Below are positions 1 through 13,900 of a stretch of 64,000 bases of DNA, in pieces. Position numbers and translations under genes: made by a program. The notes beneath the pieces are model-generated. The model saw only the letters and a list, made by a program, of their open reading frames with translations. It was not told the DNA's origin and made no database searches. Position 1 is the first letter of the stretch; the number at the start of each line of letters is the position of its first letter. Source of the DNA: Neurospora intermedia (lineage: Eukaryota; Ascomycota; Sordariomycetes; Sordariales; Sordariaceae); the NCBI GenBank assembly GCA_037102815.1, contig BTPP01000008.1, positions 744,001-808,000 on the forward strand, in the 5' to 3' direction.

Positions 1-3000
1 GATCTTGGCAAGCTACCAAGTTCCTCCCTCAGCTCTTAACCGGGGGCCTGCTGATGATGTGATGGATGACTGTCGGCCCTGGAATTCGTGTGGTTGGGCT
101 GCGGTTAGGACCAATCTGGGCACCTATGTTCTTTGCCGGGAACCTACGAGAAGACTCTGATGATAGCCAGCTGAGAGAACTACAGATTATAAACTTGGAG
201 TCTGAAGGACACAAACTCTGAAGACGACGCGATACGGAGGAGGAGAAACAGACAAACACATTTCGGGAAGGAGGCAGTGACGGGGAGGGGCATGGAGAAG
301 AAGGCTCCCGAAACCCACTCGCTTCTGGAACCTAACTAACTGCGCAGCAACGGGCACCGGGGAGGAGTGACTGTAACTGGCACACACTCCAACTCGTTTC
401 CTCCTCCAGTGGAACAAACACCGGGGCGTAGTATCCAATGATATGTGATACTAGGTACATTACCGAAGCAAAGTTGAGCTGGGTTTGATGAAGATTCAAG
501 GTCCGGCCCGCTTCGTGACCAGTTTCTGGGCATGTCCAAGTGCTTTTTCTCTCCGTGAATGCCCTGATTGAGCTTGTTGAGGTTGGGAGGAACCGCCCAT
601 GACATTCGCTTCTGTCAGTGACATTGGACGTCCAGCCAATTGCCTGGGAATGTAATTGGGCTCGAAACCAACGTCATCATCCCACCGTCCCAATACCTTC
701 CGTTTCTTGGAGCCTGCTCATACAAGCTGCATCCTTGCGCACTAGTGTCGTCTGGTCAGCGCTTGCTGTGAGGCGCCCTCCCAAGTGGAAGTTCCATCCA
801 AACTTACCAAACCCCTGGCCCGACTTGGTGTAACGGGGTGTCATTACGGTACGTACCGGGCTGTGTGAGACCTGGAGGGTCTGGAGGGGCTGGTCCCCTA
901 GAAACAGCAGCAGGGACAATATCAAGATTCATTGCAACACCATTTCAACTCGACCACGCATGTGAATGAAAGAACTGATACGGTGTGTGTCGTATGTTTA
1001 TTTTATCTAGGCTTATTGTTAGTAAAGTGAAGACCAATCGAACTACGCAGTGTGAGGCTGGAGTCCGTGGATTGAGTTGACGGGTTTGAGGTACCTTACA
1101 TTGTGCTTAATTACACCCGGGTTACGTTACTCAGGAATACCTCACGATGGCCGATGGGTTTGCGCAGTTTGGTTCCTCCCGTCAACCCCAAAGTCTAGAA
1201 TCTTCCCATCAGCAAAGCCACCCGGCAGTCACCATCATTTCCCGAACACTCGGCTCTGGAAACAGGAAGCGTGCAAGGCTAATGACCCGGAGCTGGCGAT
1301 GCCGTCGCCTTACAGTGGCTTTGGCTGTGTCAAGCTCGAGAAGTGGAAAGTTGACAATTGTTTCCACTGCCAGCGGGTAGACTTGTACTATAACAACCAG
1401 CCACTGACTAGCTGCTGCTTAGTGCATAACTGCATGAGGTGCCCAGCCGCAACGCCCAACAGCACGAGTTCCGTCTTTACGTCGTCCTGCAGGCGGGCTG
1501 TGCTGCGCCGCGACAGGCTTTGAAAAGGTTTGGACCCACGGCGTTACGGGCGGGCGGGCAGGCAGGCCGCGGCCGTCGACAACCGACTCTATGGCATACG
1601 TAGAGGTACAGGTAGTGATAGCTTCTCTATTGGGGTTACTGATGCGGCTGCTTCTGTTTTTGTGTTGGAAAACCTTGAGGCAACGAACATAAGGTCACAC
1701 GGTGATAGCATTCCCGTCAGAACCAGGGACAATAAAGACGGACAGCACACCAACCAGAACCGCCATTGTAACGAAGCCGAACAACTTGATCGTCTCGAGT
1801 CTGTTTTCCGAATGACCTAGAATCCGTCGACGGGGAAGAGCGCGGGATTTCAGACATCCAGTCAGCAAAGCTGTGTAGTCGCGCTGGGCTTCAAGCCATC
1901 AATGCCTATCCTACTGGCTGGGCTGAAGCTCACGAGAGAAGCGGATTCTCAATTTCTGTCTCGGTCCCTCCGCTTGTTCCTACGGCGGCATGCTCCCCTC
2001 CGCTTCCCCTCCCTTGTCGTTCCCGAGCTGTGTGTTTTAGCCTGCCCCACCATCTCCATTGCTTTCCACTCACAATCGTAAAAATGAAACAGGTCAAAAT
2101 CTTTGCTTGTGATCTTCGTCATCGCATCCGCTCACTAGCTCGTAATTCGTCAACATGTTTACACGGGCCTTCCCTTGACTCCCCAGTCACACGAACCATG
2201 ATCTACCCAGTCATCCGATACTTTTCCATTTCATCGGGATTTTTCCACGACATCGGACCAAAATCTCGGTGGAGACGTTTAAATAAACTCGTCCCATGTT
2301 CTTGCGCATTGATCCCGTTTTCATAACCGAATCTTCGGGATGCGGAAGCGAAAACCAACAAAAAAAAAAAAAAAAAAAAAGAAGAGAAAAATTTTCGTGC
2401 CATCGGCGGCCCCGTTGTTGTGTTGAGCACATCCGAAATGGGGTCCAGACGAAATTGAAGAAGTGGGAAATCTATGGTAGTGCAGTGCAAACAGCCGGCG
2501 GCAGCGTCGCCAGCACTCAGCGGTGCCAGCGGGGTTCGCGAGTGACTCTGTGACGCAATCATGCAGCTTGAAGCTTCGAACCATAACAGAGTCTGGCCAG
2601 TGAGACATCGAGAAACCACAGGAAAATCCCCCGACCTGCTTTTCGGGACAAGAACTTTGGCTTCATCTATTTCATCGATCGAGTGGTGTTCGGTTAAGGA
2701 AGCCATATGTGCATTACACATGGAGTTGTCCAAGTGGGTATACGGTACTGTGTTATAGGGCTGGCCAGAACCGGAGCCAGAATTCTGCAGTCATCCCAAG
2801 GAAAGCCGAAGGTTCGAAAGTATCATATCTACACCTGCTGGTATCACCATCTCGGTTGTTCACCTTTACAAAAGCATCAACGTCTGTCTTGCTTGATCGC
2901 CAGCATGGTGCGAGGATGACTCCTGGGGAATACGGAGCCAGTTACACTTACACTTTCCCATGTAATATCTCCCAGGCATAAACGCAACATCATATGAAAA

Positions 3001-5224
3001 AGGTGGTGCGTAGGAACCACAAACCCGCCCGTCGAGCCCAAATTTCTACCAGCTACCACACAAACACAGACAATGAGCCTTCAATGACTGCTTCCCAGAG
3101 CCTCATACAATATGATTTCAGTCAGGAAATCAACGTTGTACCATAGCACACGACAGAATCTCCAATGCATGCCCGCCTTTCAGAGCCTCCTCGTACTCAC
3201 TACTATCGATAAGGATGGCCGATTGCACCCCCTGGTCCATCAGGGTCTCGATGGTTTCAAACTTCCAAGCACCACCACCTTCCGACCAGCCGCCTGCTTT
3301 CCTGGAAGCCGCTGGATGGATCATCGCTTTGGCTGGATTGGGCATCAATGGAAAAATTACCCGTACGTGTACAGTACGGTAAGGTTTCCCATGATGTCGT
3401 ACCAGTTGATGTTCAGGGGTGCGAGACTTCTTCACAAACAGGCCGGTAGCAAAGATGTTCAGGAACTCGATTCAAAACTCGAAATGATCTACGATTTCTG
3501 TTATGAAGCGTGCCGGCATACATATTAATGACAGACATGATGAGCATAACCGACACATGCCATGCCTCGTGTCTTGGCCGCTCGTCTTGCCATTTTTAGA
3601 CGCAACACCCCTTGAGGTGGCAAAAACGTTAACCGATAGGTTACCATTCGTATCATTGACCCAATCGTGTATCTCAGTATTGTTCCGGACCTCGTTTTTC
3701 TCATACCCTTGCGCGCGGATGGAATGCACTGTAGAAAATTCGACATATATTACACTCTTGGTAAGAACCCGATTCGGATATCTCGACCGACCAGGACTTT
3801 CGAGAATATCAGGTTTTGCATAAGAACGGGTCGTTTCCGATCTGACCAGAGAGGCAAATAACCAACCTCCTCAACTTGCTTCGCTTCTTCTTCTTCTTCT
3901 TCTTCTTCTTCTTCTCCTTCCACGCACATTGTGGAAAGCTCGTTGGGCGCCAGTCAAATACAGTGGAAGTGTTATAGAAGGTGATAGCCGACTATATCCA
4001 TGTTCTACACGTTTCGCTACATAATACCTTATTTTTCACATGCGCACCTGCGCAGTGACGGAATGAATAGTGTAAATTCTCGATGCTGATCCAAAACAGG
4101 AACAACTGCGTATATCTCTCGAGCATCTTTCTCTTCTTGGGCTGTACAATGTGTCTATTCATTACATCTGCCCCATCTGCTCCAGAGAGCTTTATGGCCA
4201 TGGGTAGCATCTCGAGTGAAACATATGATCCATGTGGGGGCACTTTGTATCCGAAAGATCAAGAGACCTCAGTTCGCCCTTCGGATCATAGACATACGGA
4301 CCTAGACTAGTAGTGAATACATCGCAACACTACTAACTCATCTAGCTGATTAATCCCTGATAATTCCACACGTGCCGGATCACCATCACAAGACACAAAA
4401 GACATAGGCACCATCACAAGACAACCACTACGTTTCAAGTTTCCAACCGGTCATCAACAGACAGAACACCACAAAAAAAAAAAAAAGAAAGACGAAACGA
4501 ATCGCGCAATTGCGCACATCAAGGCCGTTCGTTATGTATTTCCTGTCTCTCTCGAGTTAGATCACGCAACAACTTTCAAATGCTTCACAGTCTCAAAAGT
4601 CTAAATACCTAGGTACCTAGCGCAAACAAAAGAAAGACTACCACACCACATTGTACCAACCGGCCCACACCATCATTGTCAACACCTACCACCACCAGCT
4701 GCTGTTTCAGGTAATGGTCAAATCAAGTCGAGTCGAGTGCTTCGCCGCAGTCATGCAACTATGGTCTTTTTGAGTCCTATTCAGCTCATGTTTTGATGTG
4801 TCGCTGACATAAAGTGCCGGATATGGTAACAAAGAGATGTAAAGAGAAAATGGTCCATGTAAAATTCAATTCGGAATCTGAAGTAACTCTTATCTACTCA
4901 TCCATCTGATGGAACACAAGATTGATCGCATACCAATGTGGGAACTCTACAGTAGAGACTACCTGCATTCAATTGAGACTTTCGATACACTCGCTGAATT
5001 TTGACACACTATTCTAGATCTAGCCAGCCCTTTGACTGAAAGAGAGAATGTCTTGAGATGTCTGACCGAAATAATAAAACTCATGCGAACATTTACTGAC
5101 ATCTTGCACTGCCGCGCTCTCTGCACCACATGGCATCGCATAACACAAGCACTGCATAGGCAGGTCTGCTCGCTGCTGCTACTCTCAACACCGTAAAAAG
5201 ATAACATCAACAGCTTCAACCCTC
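1..5224. other. Gene-free stretch, nothing recognised
   Basis: No open frame here could be joined into a recognisable protein on either strand; all frames are short and lack domain-like conservation. The stretch holds simple sequence only: a poly-A run near 2359-2380, another near 4472-4487, and a (TTC)10 tract at 3885-3914. Base composition is ordinary and there is no obvious RIP signature, so it does not look like old transposon. It may contain untranslated regions, non-coding RNA or lineage-specific genes that cannot be told apart by eye. Confidence 0.5.
3885..3914. repeat. (TTC)10 microsatellite
   Basis: Ten uninterrupted TTC units lie in intergenic DNA. They are not part of any coding frame that I can support. 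Confidence 0.9.
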
Positions 5225-7094
5225 TCACGCCTTTTTACCACGCTTCTTAACAGCCGGCTTCTCGGCAGCCGCCTTGCGGCCCCCTCTCTTCGCCTTCGGA
5301 CCAGGCTTCTCTTCCTTCTCTTCTTCCTCCACCTCCGCCGCATCAGACTCCCCGTTGACATCCTTGTCATCGTCGTTGTCCTCCTCGCTTTGCTGAGCAT
5401 ACTCGGGTTCAGACTCGGGTTCAGGTGAAGGAGCCTTCTTCGCCTTCTTGCCCTTGCCCTTGGCGGCAGCGGCAGCCTTGCCCTTCTTCTTCGGGACTTC
5501 CTTCTCCTCCTCCTCCTCCTCCTCCTCTTCTTCGTCTTCATCCTCTTTGTCGCTGTTCTCCTCCTTGATGGCAGCCTTGCGAGCTGCGCGCGGGGGTCTA
5601 GCCCTGGTGGCCTTCTTCTTGGCAGGAGGTTCGGGCTTCGTCTGCTCCTCCTCATTGGCAGGGATCTCATTAAGAGCCGCGACGTCTTCAGCGTCGCTCT
5701 CCTCCTTCTTCACTGCCGGGGCGGCGGCCTTCTTTGTTCTAGGCTTAGCCTTGGTAGCAAGCTTCTCCTCTTTGACATCCTCGGCGTCGCTTTCCTCCTT
5801 CTTGACGGCGGCAGCAGCCTTCTTACCCCTGCCCTTGACCTTGGTAATGGGCTTCTCCTCTTCGGCCTCCTGCTCCTCAACATCACTTTCCTCCTTCTTG
5901 ACGGCAGCAGCCTTGCCCCCGGCCTTCTTGGCCTTCTTAGCGGGGGGCTTCTCCTCATCGTCCTCATCGGCATCGGCCTTCTTACGGCCACGCTTAGCGG
6001 CGGGCTTTTTGGCAGCAGGCTTGATGTCCTGTGGGGAGCAAGCATTACGTGTCAGCGGGAAGAAAAAGATCAGAGCATTGATGAATAAGCATACCTCCTC
6101 CTCGTCGTCCTCGGATGCCTTAGCCTTCTTCTTTTTGGAGTGGATGCCTCTCTGACCAAGTTTGTTCATTTCGGGGTCCTTGATGAGGAAAGATAGAGTC
6201 AGCAAAGGAGCATTTCACCTCAGCTGGAACTAAGGAACGATGGCTGAATATACTTACGCCCTTGAAGTCCTCGGGGTCGATGTGTCCCTGAGTGATAACC
6301 CGTTGAACCTTCTCCCTCAGCACGGGGAAATCTCTTGACGCACATGTTGTCAGTTTATCGGCAGCTAACGAAAGCAAAACAGAGTTTCAAAAGAAAGCAG
6401 AACTCACTCAAGCTCCTCCCACCCGTCAAGCATATCCCACTGATAGTCGCCAGTGCCGTCCTTATCGAGCATGTTGCGCATATTCAGAATCTGCTCTCCC
6501 GAGACACAACCCCTAAAGATTCAAACAGCACATATTAGTCCATCTCAAAGTCCAGGGAAAGGTGGTCGAAGGCCAAGCCAACCGATGACCGAGGTTCCGG
6601 TCGAGCTCTCTTCTTACCAATGACGCCACTGCCAGCCGCCATGCTCGTTGATCTCAACCCATGTTCCGAGACGGAGCTCGCCCTTGGTGATCTTGACTGC
6701 TTCCTTCTTGCAGACCGAGTCCTTGCAACCGGCACGGTTGTTCTTGGAAACCTCTGGGAGAGTGGGTTAGCGGTTGTGAATGACCAAGTCAGATGGCTAT
6801 GCATTGAGGCTGCACGTTTGAGAAGACAAGAGACAACTATGGGCAGGTTCTGTGATGGAAAGAGGTGGTGTTTCGTGTCTCTTGCCGGTTTGGCCGTGTT
6901 CGTGCTTGACACTTCGATGGGGTGGACGGTGTTGATGTCATATTGTCAAGAAACTTGACATTCAAAACCGGAGAAGCATCACAGAAGAATTTTGAAGGTC
7001 AAAAAAGCCATCCATTCAAGGTATCAAGCTTTAGAAGGGCGAGATAATCCGAAATCATGTCAGGCAGTGAGGACTCACCAATACGGTAAGGCAT
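5225..7094 (-). CDS. PARP-type zinc-finger protein
   Basis: Six exons join in frame: 7094-7079, 6753-6618, 6512-6408, 6333-6258, 6178-6095 and 6028-5225, giving about 406 residues. The first coding exon is only 16 nt. Residues about 4-85 form a PARP/DNA-ligase-III-type zinc finger. The likely zinc ligands are Cys15, Cys20, His50 and Cys53, with the family's GELRLGTW and WQWRHWGC segments. The rest is low-complexity, alternating Lys/Ala and acidic blocks, with AVKKEESD occurring three times. Such fingers bind DNA breaks or gaps in PARP1 and ligase III. No ADP-ribosyltransferase or ligase domain follows, so this is a stand-alone finger with a charged nuclear tail, a type known in fungi. The spacing C-x4-C differs from the C-x2-C of animal PARP1. 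The finger assignment is firm; the role (DNA-damage or chromatin binding) is inference. Confidence 0.85.
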
Positions 7095-7907
7095 GTTAAA
7101 GGCCTATGTTGTCGTCTGTTCGGCAAGTTGGATGAGAGGGCAAGATGACAGGTGGGCGCACAGACAAGGTGAAATGGCCTGATTTTCGGCGAGCCGAAGA
7201 AAGAGACCTAACGTAGAGAATTTTGATGGACCAATGTTTCAAGCCCAATGAAAGTATAGCCGATGTGAAGTGTAAACTTGAACTCCTGGATGCGTTTGCG
7301 ACGGATCAAAAAACGCGTTTGTGTTGGAATGGACGCGAGAAAGACTTGTCGAGACAGATAGCCAGAGGATGGGTGGTTGTTTGGGCGCGGAGAGGTGAAT
7401 GGGATTTACCGCGTACAGGGCGGTAACTGTCTGCTGTTAGATTGCTTGCCTCTTGGCTACTTGGTGGATAACTTGAATGCTAGAGAGGATACCTGGAAAT
7501 GCCAACAAATTCACCGTCGCCAATGACAACAAACTGGATGATGCTCGTCGAAACCCGTACAAAATGGGTTGCGAGAAGAACTTGCCCACAGTAAAGAATT
7601 TTTCGTCCATTATTTTAGACAATCAGTTCAGGTTCTGGTAGAGGTATTAGGGCACAAGGTGTGGGCAATCAGAAACACAAAGGAAGGAGCAGGTGAGTTG
7701 GCACCTCTTTGCACTTGCCATCTGTTCTACTTGCCCTTCCAGCACTGTAGCACTGTAGCACTGTAGCACTCGTAGCGCTAGAGGATTCAGCCAAAGAGCT
7801 TCTGATGTCAACAACAACTTCCGTCCTCCCCTTTCCCACACTTCGATTCGCAAACATCCCAACTACTACTTTGTCGGGCTATTTTCTCTATAGATACGCT
7901 AATCAGA
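7095..7907. other. Intergenic, promoter side of the PARP-finger gene
   Basis: This lies between the ATG of the zinc-finger gene and the stop codon of the ATR-like gene; both are on the minus strand, so it holds the 3' region of the kinase gene and the promoter of the finger gene. An imperfect 8-bp tandem repeat (AGCACTGT, three exact units and decayed copies) lies at 7741-7770. Nothing else was recognised. Confidence 0.6.
7741..7770. repeat. 8-bp tandem repeat AGCACTGT
   Basis: Three consecutive AGCACTGT units are followed by AGCACTCG and a decayed unit. It lies downstream of the ATR-like gene. Confidence 0.8.
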
Positions 7908-10900
7908 CTACAAGAACGGGCACCAACCAATATACATAGCAGCCAAGTTTTTCGGATCCGTAGCCTGCTTAATGAGCTCTTCCACCTGACCCTCCACGCC
8001 CAACGGGATCTTCTCATGCGGCAACAACCCCCTAACTTTTCGCTTGATACTCTCCACCACGCTTGTCGGATTCAGCTTGACCACATCATGAGTCCGCTTC
8101 TTGGTCCTCTGTAGATCCAGCGTCGGGTCATGGATGAACGCCTCCAGAATCGTCATCAGCGTTTCCTCCTGTTGCCTCAGCACCTTGAGCGTCAGCTCGC
8201 TGCAGTTTCGGAAGGGGCCCTCGTAGCGGTAGATGCCCATGGCCGCAATCATGTTATGCGTTAGTCGGAAGGGCACCTTTTCCGGCTGGGCAAAAGTCAA
8301 GCCCTTGTCGAACAAGCAGTTGAAGTCGACGTGGAAGACTCCGCCATTTCCTTCCTCCAGCAGCACGTTCTCGCCGTGCCGGTCGCCGAGGCCGAGGATG
8401 GTGCCGACCATGGACATGACGGCGCAGGAGCGCGTGTACCGCAGTCGGGCGGCGAACCAGGCTGATGGGTCGGGGAACTGCGAGATGAACCATTCTGGTA
8501 GCACGTCGGGGAACATGCCGAGCACAGACCTGGACCAGAGATGGAGATTGTCGTCGGACGTGCACGCCTGCTTCATTAGTTCTGCGATTTGCCCGTAGTT
8601 GGGTGTGATGTTTCGCGTCTTGTAGATGCCCAGAAGGATATCGCGGAGGGTTTTCAGACCATCAACCCATTCGATGATGCCGCACTCCTCATTCAATGGC
8701 GTGACGGCGTATGTCCTGATATACAGCTGCCGTTTGCTAGATTCAGTATCGCGCTTTAACGACCTGTTGATCAATCCGTTGAACTCCATGAGACGTTGGT
8801 CGGTGCGCAGATCGTCCTTCGGTTTGATCAAGAGACCGTAAAGCTGTCCATTGGATCCTCGTGCCGTCAATTTGCGCGGCTTCGCCAGAGATCCCAACAC
8901 CAGGACATCATCAAGAAATCTATCGATGGTGATGACGTCCCCGGAAAACGCCTTGTGCTTCCTGGTGTTGTCCGTCAACGTCGGCAATGTCGCGGTGAGG
9001 CACGTTTCTATCGGCACCACCAGCGGACACGGCGTGCATTTGTGGTTGAAGTTCAAGTCCCTCGTAATACTTGCTTTTACCGTCCTGTTGCTCTGGAAGT
9101 CACCTTTGTTGCACGCCAGAAGGAGCTGCTCGGCAAGCTTCTCGCCCATTTTGAGCAACTGCTTCAGGTCGTAGCCTGTCTCATCGACTCTTTTCGCGAT
9201 GGCTCTGAGGTCGTCCAAAACCTTTTGCCCTCTGTGTCGTCGAGCACCGTTCGAACGCCCGGTCATGAAGGAGAAGAGACTCCAGATAGCCTGTCGGGGG
9301 TGTGCTTCCACCACCTTGATGATCATTTGCTCCAGGACCCTGAAGACATCTTGGTTCGGATGCGCTATTCTAGCCACAATTTGCGGCAAAGCCGTGTAAA
9401 AAATGTAAGCTGGCATTTTGGGCAGATGCCTGTTGAAATGCTTATAAAGCTCATGGAGAATGGTCCTCCGACGTGATTGTAGCTCTGCGGACAAGGTCAC
9501 CATGCCCAGTGACGGAGCGTCGACTTGAGTCCCGAGTTCGAGCCATAGGTCGAGAATTCGTGGCAAGGTCTGGTGAACATACTTGGTCCCAAAGTTGAGT
9601 GAGCGCAGATAGTTCTCTATAACCAACTTGGCGGTCTCTCCGGTCAAATAGGCATCACTTTGATCATCTGGGCTGAGCGCCTTTTCGGACTCCAAAACCT
9701 TCTTGTAGTGACGTCCAAGGTAGTAGTGCCCCTTCTCCCATTGCGGGTGGGTTTTGGCCGCCTCTTGAAACTTGGAGCGTAAAGCGCCGGCGTGGGTTTG
9801 GCCGGTTGAATCGAGCCACTTAGCAAGGAGCAAGTGGGCTCTGGCTTTCAGTAGATTGCGATGAGACTGCTGACTCTTGCTAGATGTTGGGGTATCTATC
9901 GCCATCATACCATCGTTGAAAAGGTCGTCGTCAATGGCGCGTTGCAATAGCTGGATCGCCTTGCGATGCTGGCCGTCCTTGTAGAACAACTTTGCGTACT
10001 CTATGACTGCAGAACTATCACCAAGCTGCTGCGCGCGTAGCACTGCGTTGAAAGACTGATGAGTCGAACCGGATTTCCTGGCCAAGCGAGCGGTGGCAAG
10101 CCATGATGAAGATATCTCTTCGTCTCCGAATTTCGTCCTAGTGAATTGTCAGAAACGAGCTCAATGAATTCAGGGATCAAACAAGATACATACCTCATCA
10201 GTTCCATAGCTGCTCGCCTGACTCCAAGCACGTACTGCTTGTCGCTGACATATGCCCCGAGTACCTCCAAGCGACGTTCTAGAGCCTTCACAAGGGGCGC
10301 ATGGCCTTCACCCTCGACTGGCTCAGCATTGGCAATCATCTCGAGATCCTCCAGAACGTGACACTTCAGCATCACGTCATGACAGGTTCTGAACGATGAT
10401 GTCGCTGTAAGTGTCATAGAGCCAGCCACCTTGTCCCGCATTGCCTGCAATAGTTCTTGAAACCGTTCTCCATCTCCTTCCTTGAGACAGAGCAGTGCAT
10501 CAGCGATACCGATGTTGAAGATATCGGTTACGTCGCTCTCGGTGTACGATCGTAGATACTTCTCCATTATTTGCCACCTGCCCGTTGCCCACGACGCTTC
10601 GAGAACGAAAGGCGTCACTTTGCTCAGACTGCTTGGTGTTTTGTCAATTCCTTCAGCAAAACTCAGAAGATTGTCTGGACGCAATGTCAGCTCCGTATGT
10701 ACGATCAACCTGAAGATGACAAATGTCACTCACCGTACTGGCCTGATTCCTCGAGGCAGGTCAAGAGGTCGAGCTGAAGATTGACATCGTCCGGCGACTC
10801 AGCCAGCTGTATCTCATACCAGGTCTGCGCAGCAGTCCATCGACCTGCTTTGCGATGACTGAGAGCCTGCTCCTTAAACCCGAGATCTTTCATGCACGCG

Positions 10901-13900
10901 GATATGCCATCTAGCCCGTCGGGATCGTCGATCTGCGTGTATATATCATGTACCGATCGCATGAGACGAGTTGCTTCGTCACCTATAGCCTGGTCTCTGC
11001 GACTTTCAATGTGAGGCTCTAGGAACAAAAGAGCGCGAGCATATTGCCCACAGTCGATCGCTCGTCGAGCAACTAGTTCAGGATCGAGGGAAGAAAGCAC
11101 CTCCTCAACCAATGGACACCACCTCGCATCTTTCTCTTTGGATGCTGACTGGGACTTTTTGATGTGTAGCCAGTTTTTGAAGTAGTCAAGAATGCGGAAC
11201 ACGGCCTACTTTGGTCAGCAAAAGTAAAAGACAGTCATGAGAACATGTACATACCTCGTAGCAAAGCTTGACTTCCTCTTTCTCGGAATGCGTGGCGGTT
11301 TCCGGCGGTTGATACTCCAGAATAGTCTTAAGCTCAGACATTACCTTCTTCCTCCATTCCGAATCGTTTGTCTTCTTTTCGTGGGCCTCGGCCCTGGTCG
11401 ACCCCTCTCCCCCCGCGAGCATTGGGCTCTCATTTGGTGTCTGGGACGGGCCCTCGCTCCCGATAACGGCGTGTAGCACCACGTAAGATAACAGAAACTC
11501 GCTCACACAAGGATCATGGACCTTGATAAGTCGACAGAGAGGTGGAAAGAGAATCGCGCTGTTAGGGTTCTGTGGATTGCGAAGAAGATCGAGAACAAAC
11601 GTTTTCAGCCAAGTCTCGTATGATTTCTGGGGGTGGAAAATAGGGTAATTGGTGTCCAGCCCAATCATTCCAGACGAAACGATGAATTCGGATGTCAAAA
11701 ATGGCGTTAAAATCTCTTTGGTTATGTCGTTGAAGCTCCGCCATCTCTTGTATAATGTCTCATGTTGCCCCTGTCCCTGACTTTGGTAAGCGAGCTTGAT
11801 GCCCGTTTTGGCCAGGAGCTCTTGCATCGCGTACGAAAGGAAGCTCAGGAACTTTGTGTCTGTAGTTGAAAGGAAAGCCTTGACGAGGACATTTTCCAAC
11901 ATGAAACACACAAAGTCCGCTGTCTCCCTGAAATCCATGAAATTTTGGCTGACGACAAACCGTTTCTGTTCTCGATTGCTCTCCATGCGGTTCGAGTCAA
12001 GGCACCCAATGATACCCATGCACTCGGCACAGAGGCGCATGATGCCAGGCTGCCAACCATTGTACTTGGCTGCGCAATCAAGAACGGAGCGTGTAAGTCC
12101 TGGAATGAACGATTTGGGTTGTTCAGCAAGAGCGGATACCTGGATATAGTCTTGATGTTGCCGCAATAACTCAAGGAGTTCAGTCAAAGCTTGTTCAATG
12201 ACGCCCGGATGGTCGTGTCTCAGTCGGCGGCAAAATGTGCGAAAAAGGTCTTGACGAGTTAATCCCGACTGCGACAGAAAACCCAGACGCTTGCGGTATT
12301 CGGCCAAATCAGGGAGATGATTAAACGTCGTCATCGAGGCCGTTGCCTTGACAAGATCATGACCATTCGTCTTGGAAAGGGCGTCGAGAACTTCTCGAGC
12401 CTGTTGCTTTGTACGGTCGTCAAAGCATGTCCAATGATGTGTGATCACCCAGAGCGTGGTGTCAAGCAAATTTGGCACATCCATCTCGTCCATGTTCATG
12501 ATCATGACCGACCAACACGAAAAGGCATCAGAACGCAGCTCGTCGCATCCTAGTGCAGACAGTAAACATGCCGATATCTATGAGAAGAGTGCGGTGAGTA
12601 TAGGTGTTTCCAGGCCGGGGTCACTGATCCAGAGCAGCATACCTGTGAACGAGCAGTTGTCACAGATGATCGACAAACTCTGATCATTTCTTCCATTGCT
12701 CTGAGGCATCGTCGTCTATCTGGGATAGGAACATCGATATCTGTTATTCGTTCACTGAGTCGCGATACCAACCCGAGTGTATATTTTTCTAAGAAGCGCT
12801 CGATGATATGAGATGGCTCGGCTCCCTTTTCAGTTATAGGTGAACTCCGAGTTGCCAAGATACTGATACCTTTGCGTATCTGCGTATTGTCAGCCTCTGG
12901 TTTCTATATATCAGTGAGCGTAACGTACCAGTGCCTTTTTTCTCTCGTCAGCCCCGCCACTGGCCTTGAAAAGCTCGAATAATACCCCCAATGGTTCAAC
13001 TCTCAGGATCTCGGCGAGTCGATCGGGTACAGATACCCGTCTTTTCTCATCGGAGTTGAGCTCACCGGGGTTTGGTTCCTTGAATTTGGGGGAGATCACG
13101 CAGAGCAATTCCATTGCATGCTCTTCAACGTCCGGGACATCCTGAATCAAGAGAAGAGCAATGATCGAGGGGAAGTTGACGCTGTCAATGCATGGTTGCG
13201 ATGTTGACTTCTCACCCCGGGCTTCGGCAATTTTCTCGATGACACCTAGGTTCTTCGCCAATACCAACCATGGAAGAGCGTGTTTCTGTACCAGACAAAG
13301 GAGTTCTTCGATGCTGAGCTGCAAAGTCTCCGCAACCAACCTCGTAGTCTGCGGTGCCGAAACCAAGTCCTTGACCACGAGAATCGCCATATTCTCCCAG
13401 TATGGCGCAAATAGCTGCAAGGGCGTTATTCCGCGATACGTTGCGATGTTGAGAATTTCGTTAACTGCCATAGCAGACACGACCGAATTGTTGAATCCCA
13501 GGTACTCAACGAGCTTGATCAAAATCAGGTTTAGGTGGTCGACAGATACAACCCTTCCTGCTTGACCCCAAGCTAGTATGCATGTTTCGTGCAAATGCAG
13601 AGCATCCTCATCGGTGATTAACTTGAGAATGTCGAGGACAATATTTTGGTTCCCTCTGGCGATAGGACGGACAAAATCGGGAACATCTGGGTCTAACAGG
13701 ACGGCAAGTGCGCGGCCAGCACCAATACGAAGCTCTCGTATAGAGCTGCGTAGCGACTGCACACACCACTGTCCAAGTATCGACTGCTCTAGATCGCGGA
13801 ACTCAGGAAGGACGGTATGCCGCAACATGCGTTGTAAACGCACCATCGCGTACACACGAGGGCGTCTAGAGTCACGGAAACCCGGGCTCTTAACAAGCTT

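Noticed and set aside
2203-2733. 176-residue minus-strand open frame
   Set aside because: It runs through a poly-A tract (a run of Phe) and has no domain-like content or splice support.
3112-3528. 138-residue plus-strand open frame
   Set aside because: No recognisable motif, and overlapping minus-strand frames of similar length exist. There is not enough to call a gene.
5448-6155. 235-residue plus-strand open frame
   Set aside because: It is a Ser/Ala/Leu-rich antisense shadow of the Lys/Glu-rich tail of the PARP-finger gene.
8796-9476. 226-residue plus-strand open frame
   Set aside because: Antisense to the conserved kinase exon of the ATR-like gene.
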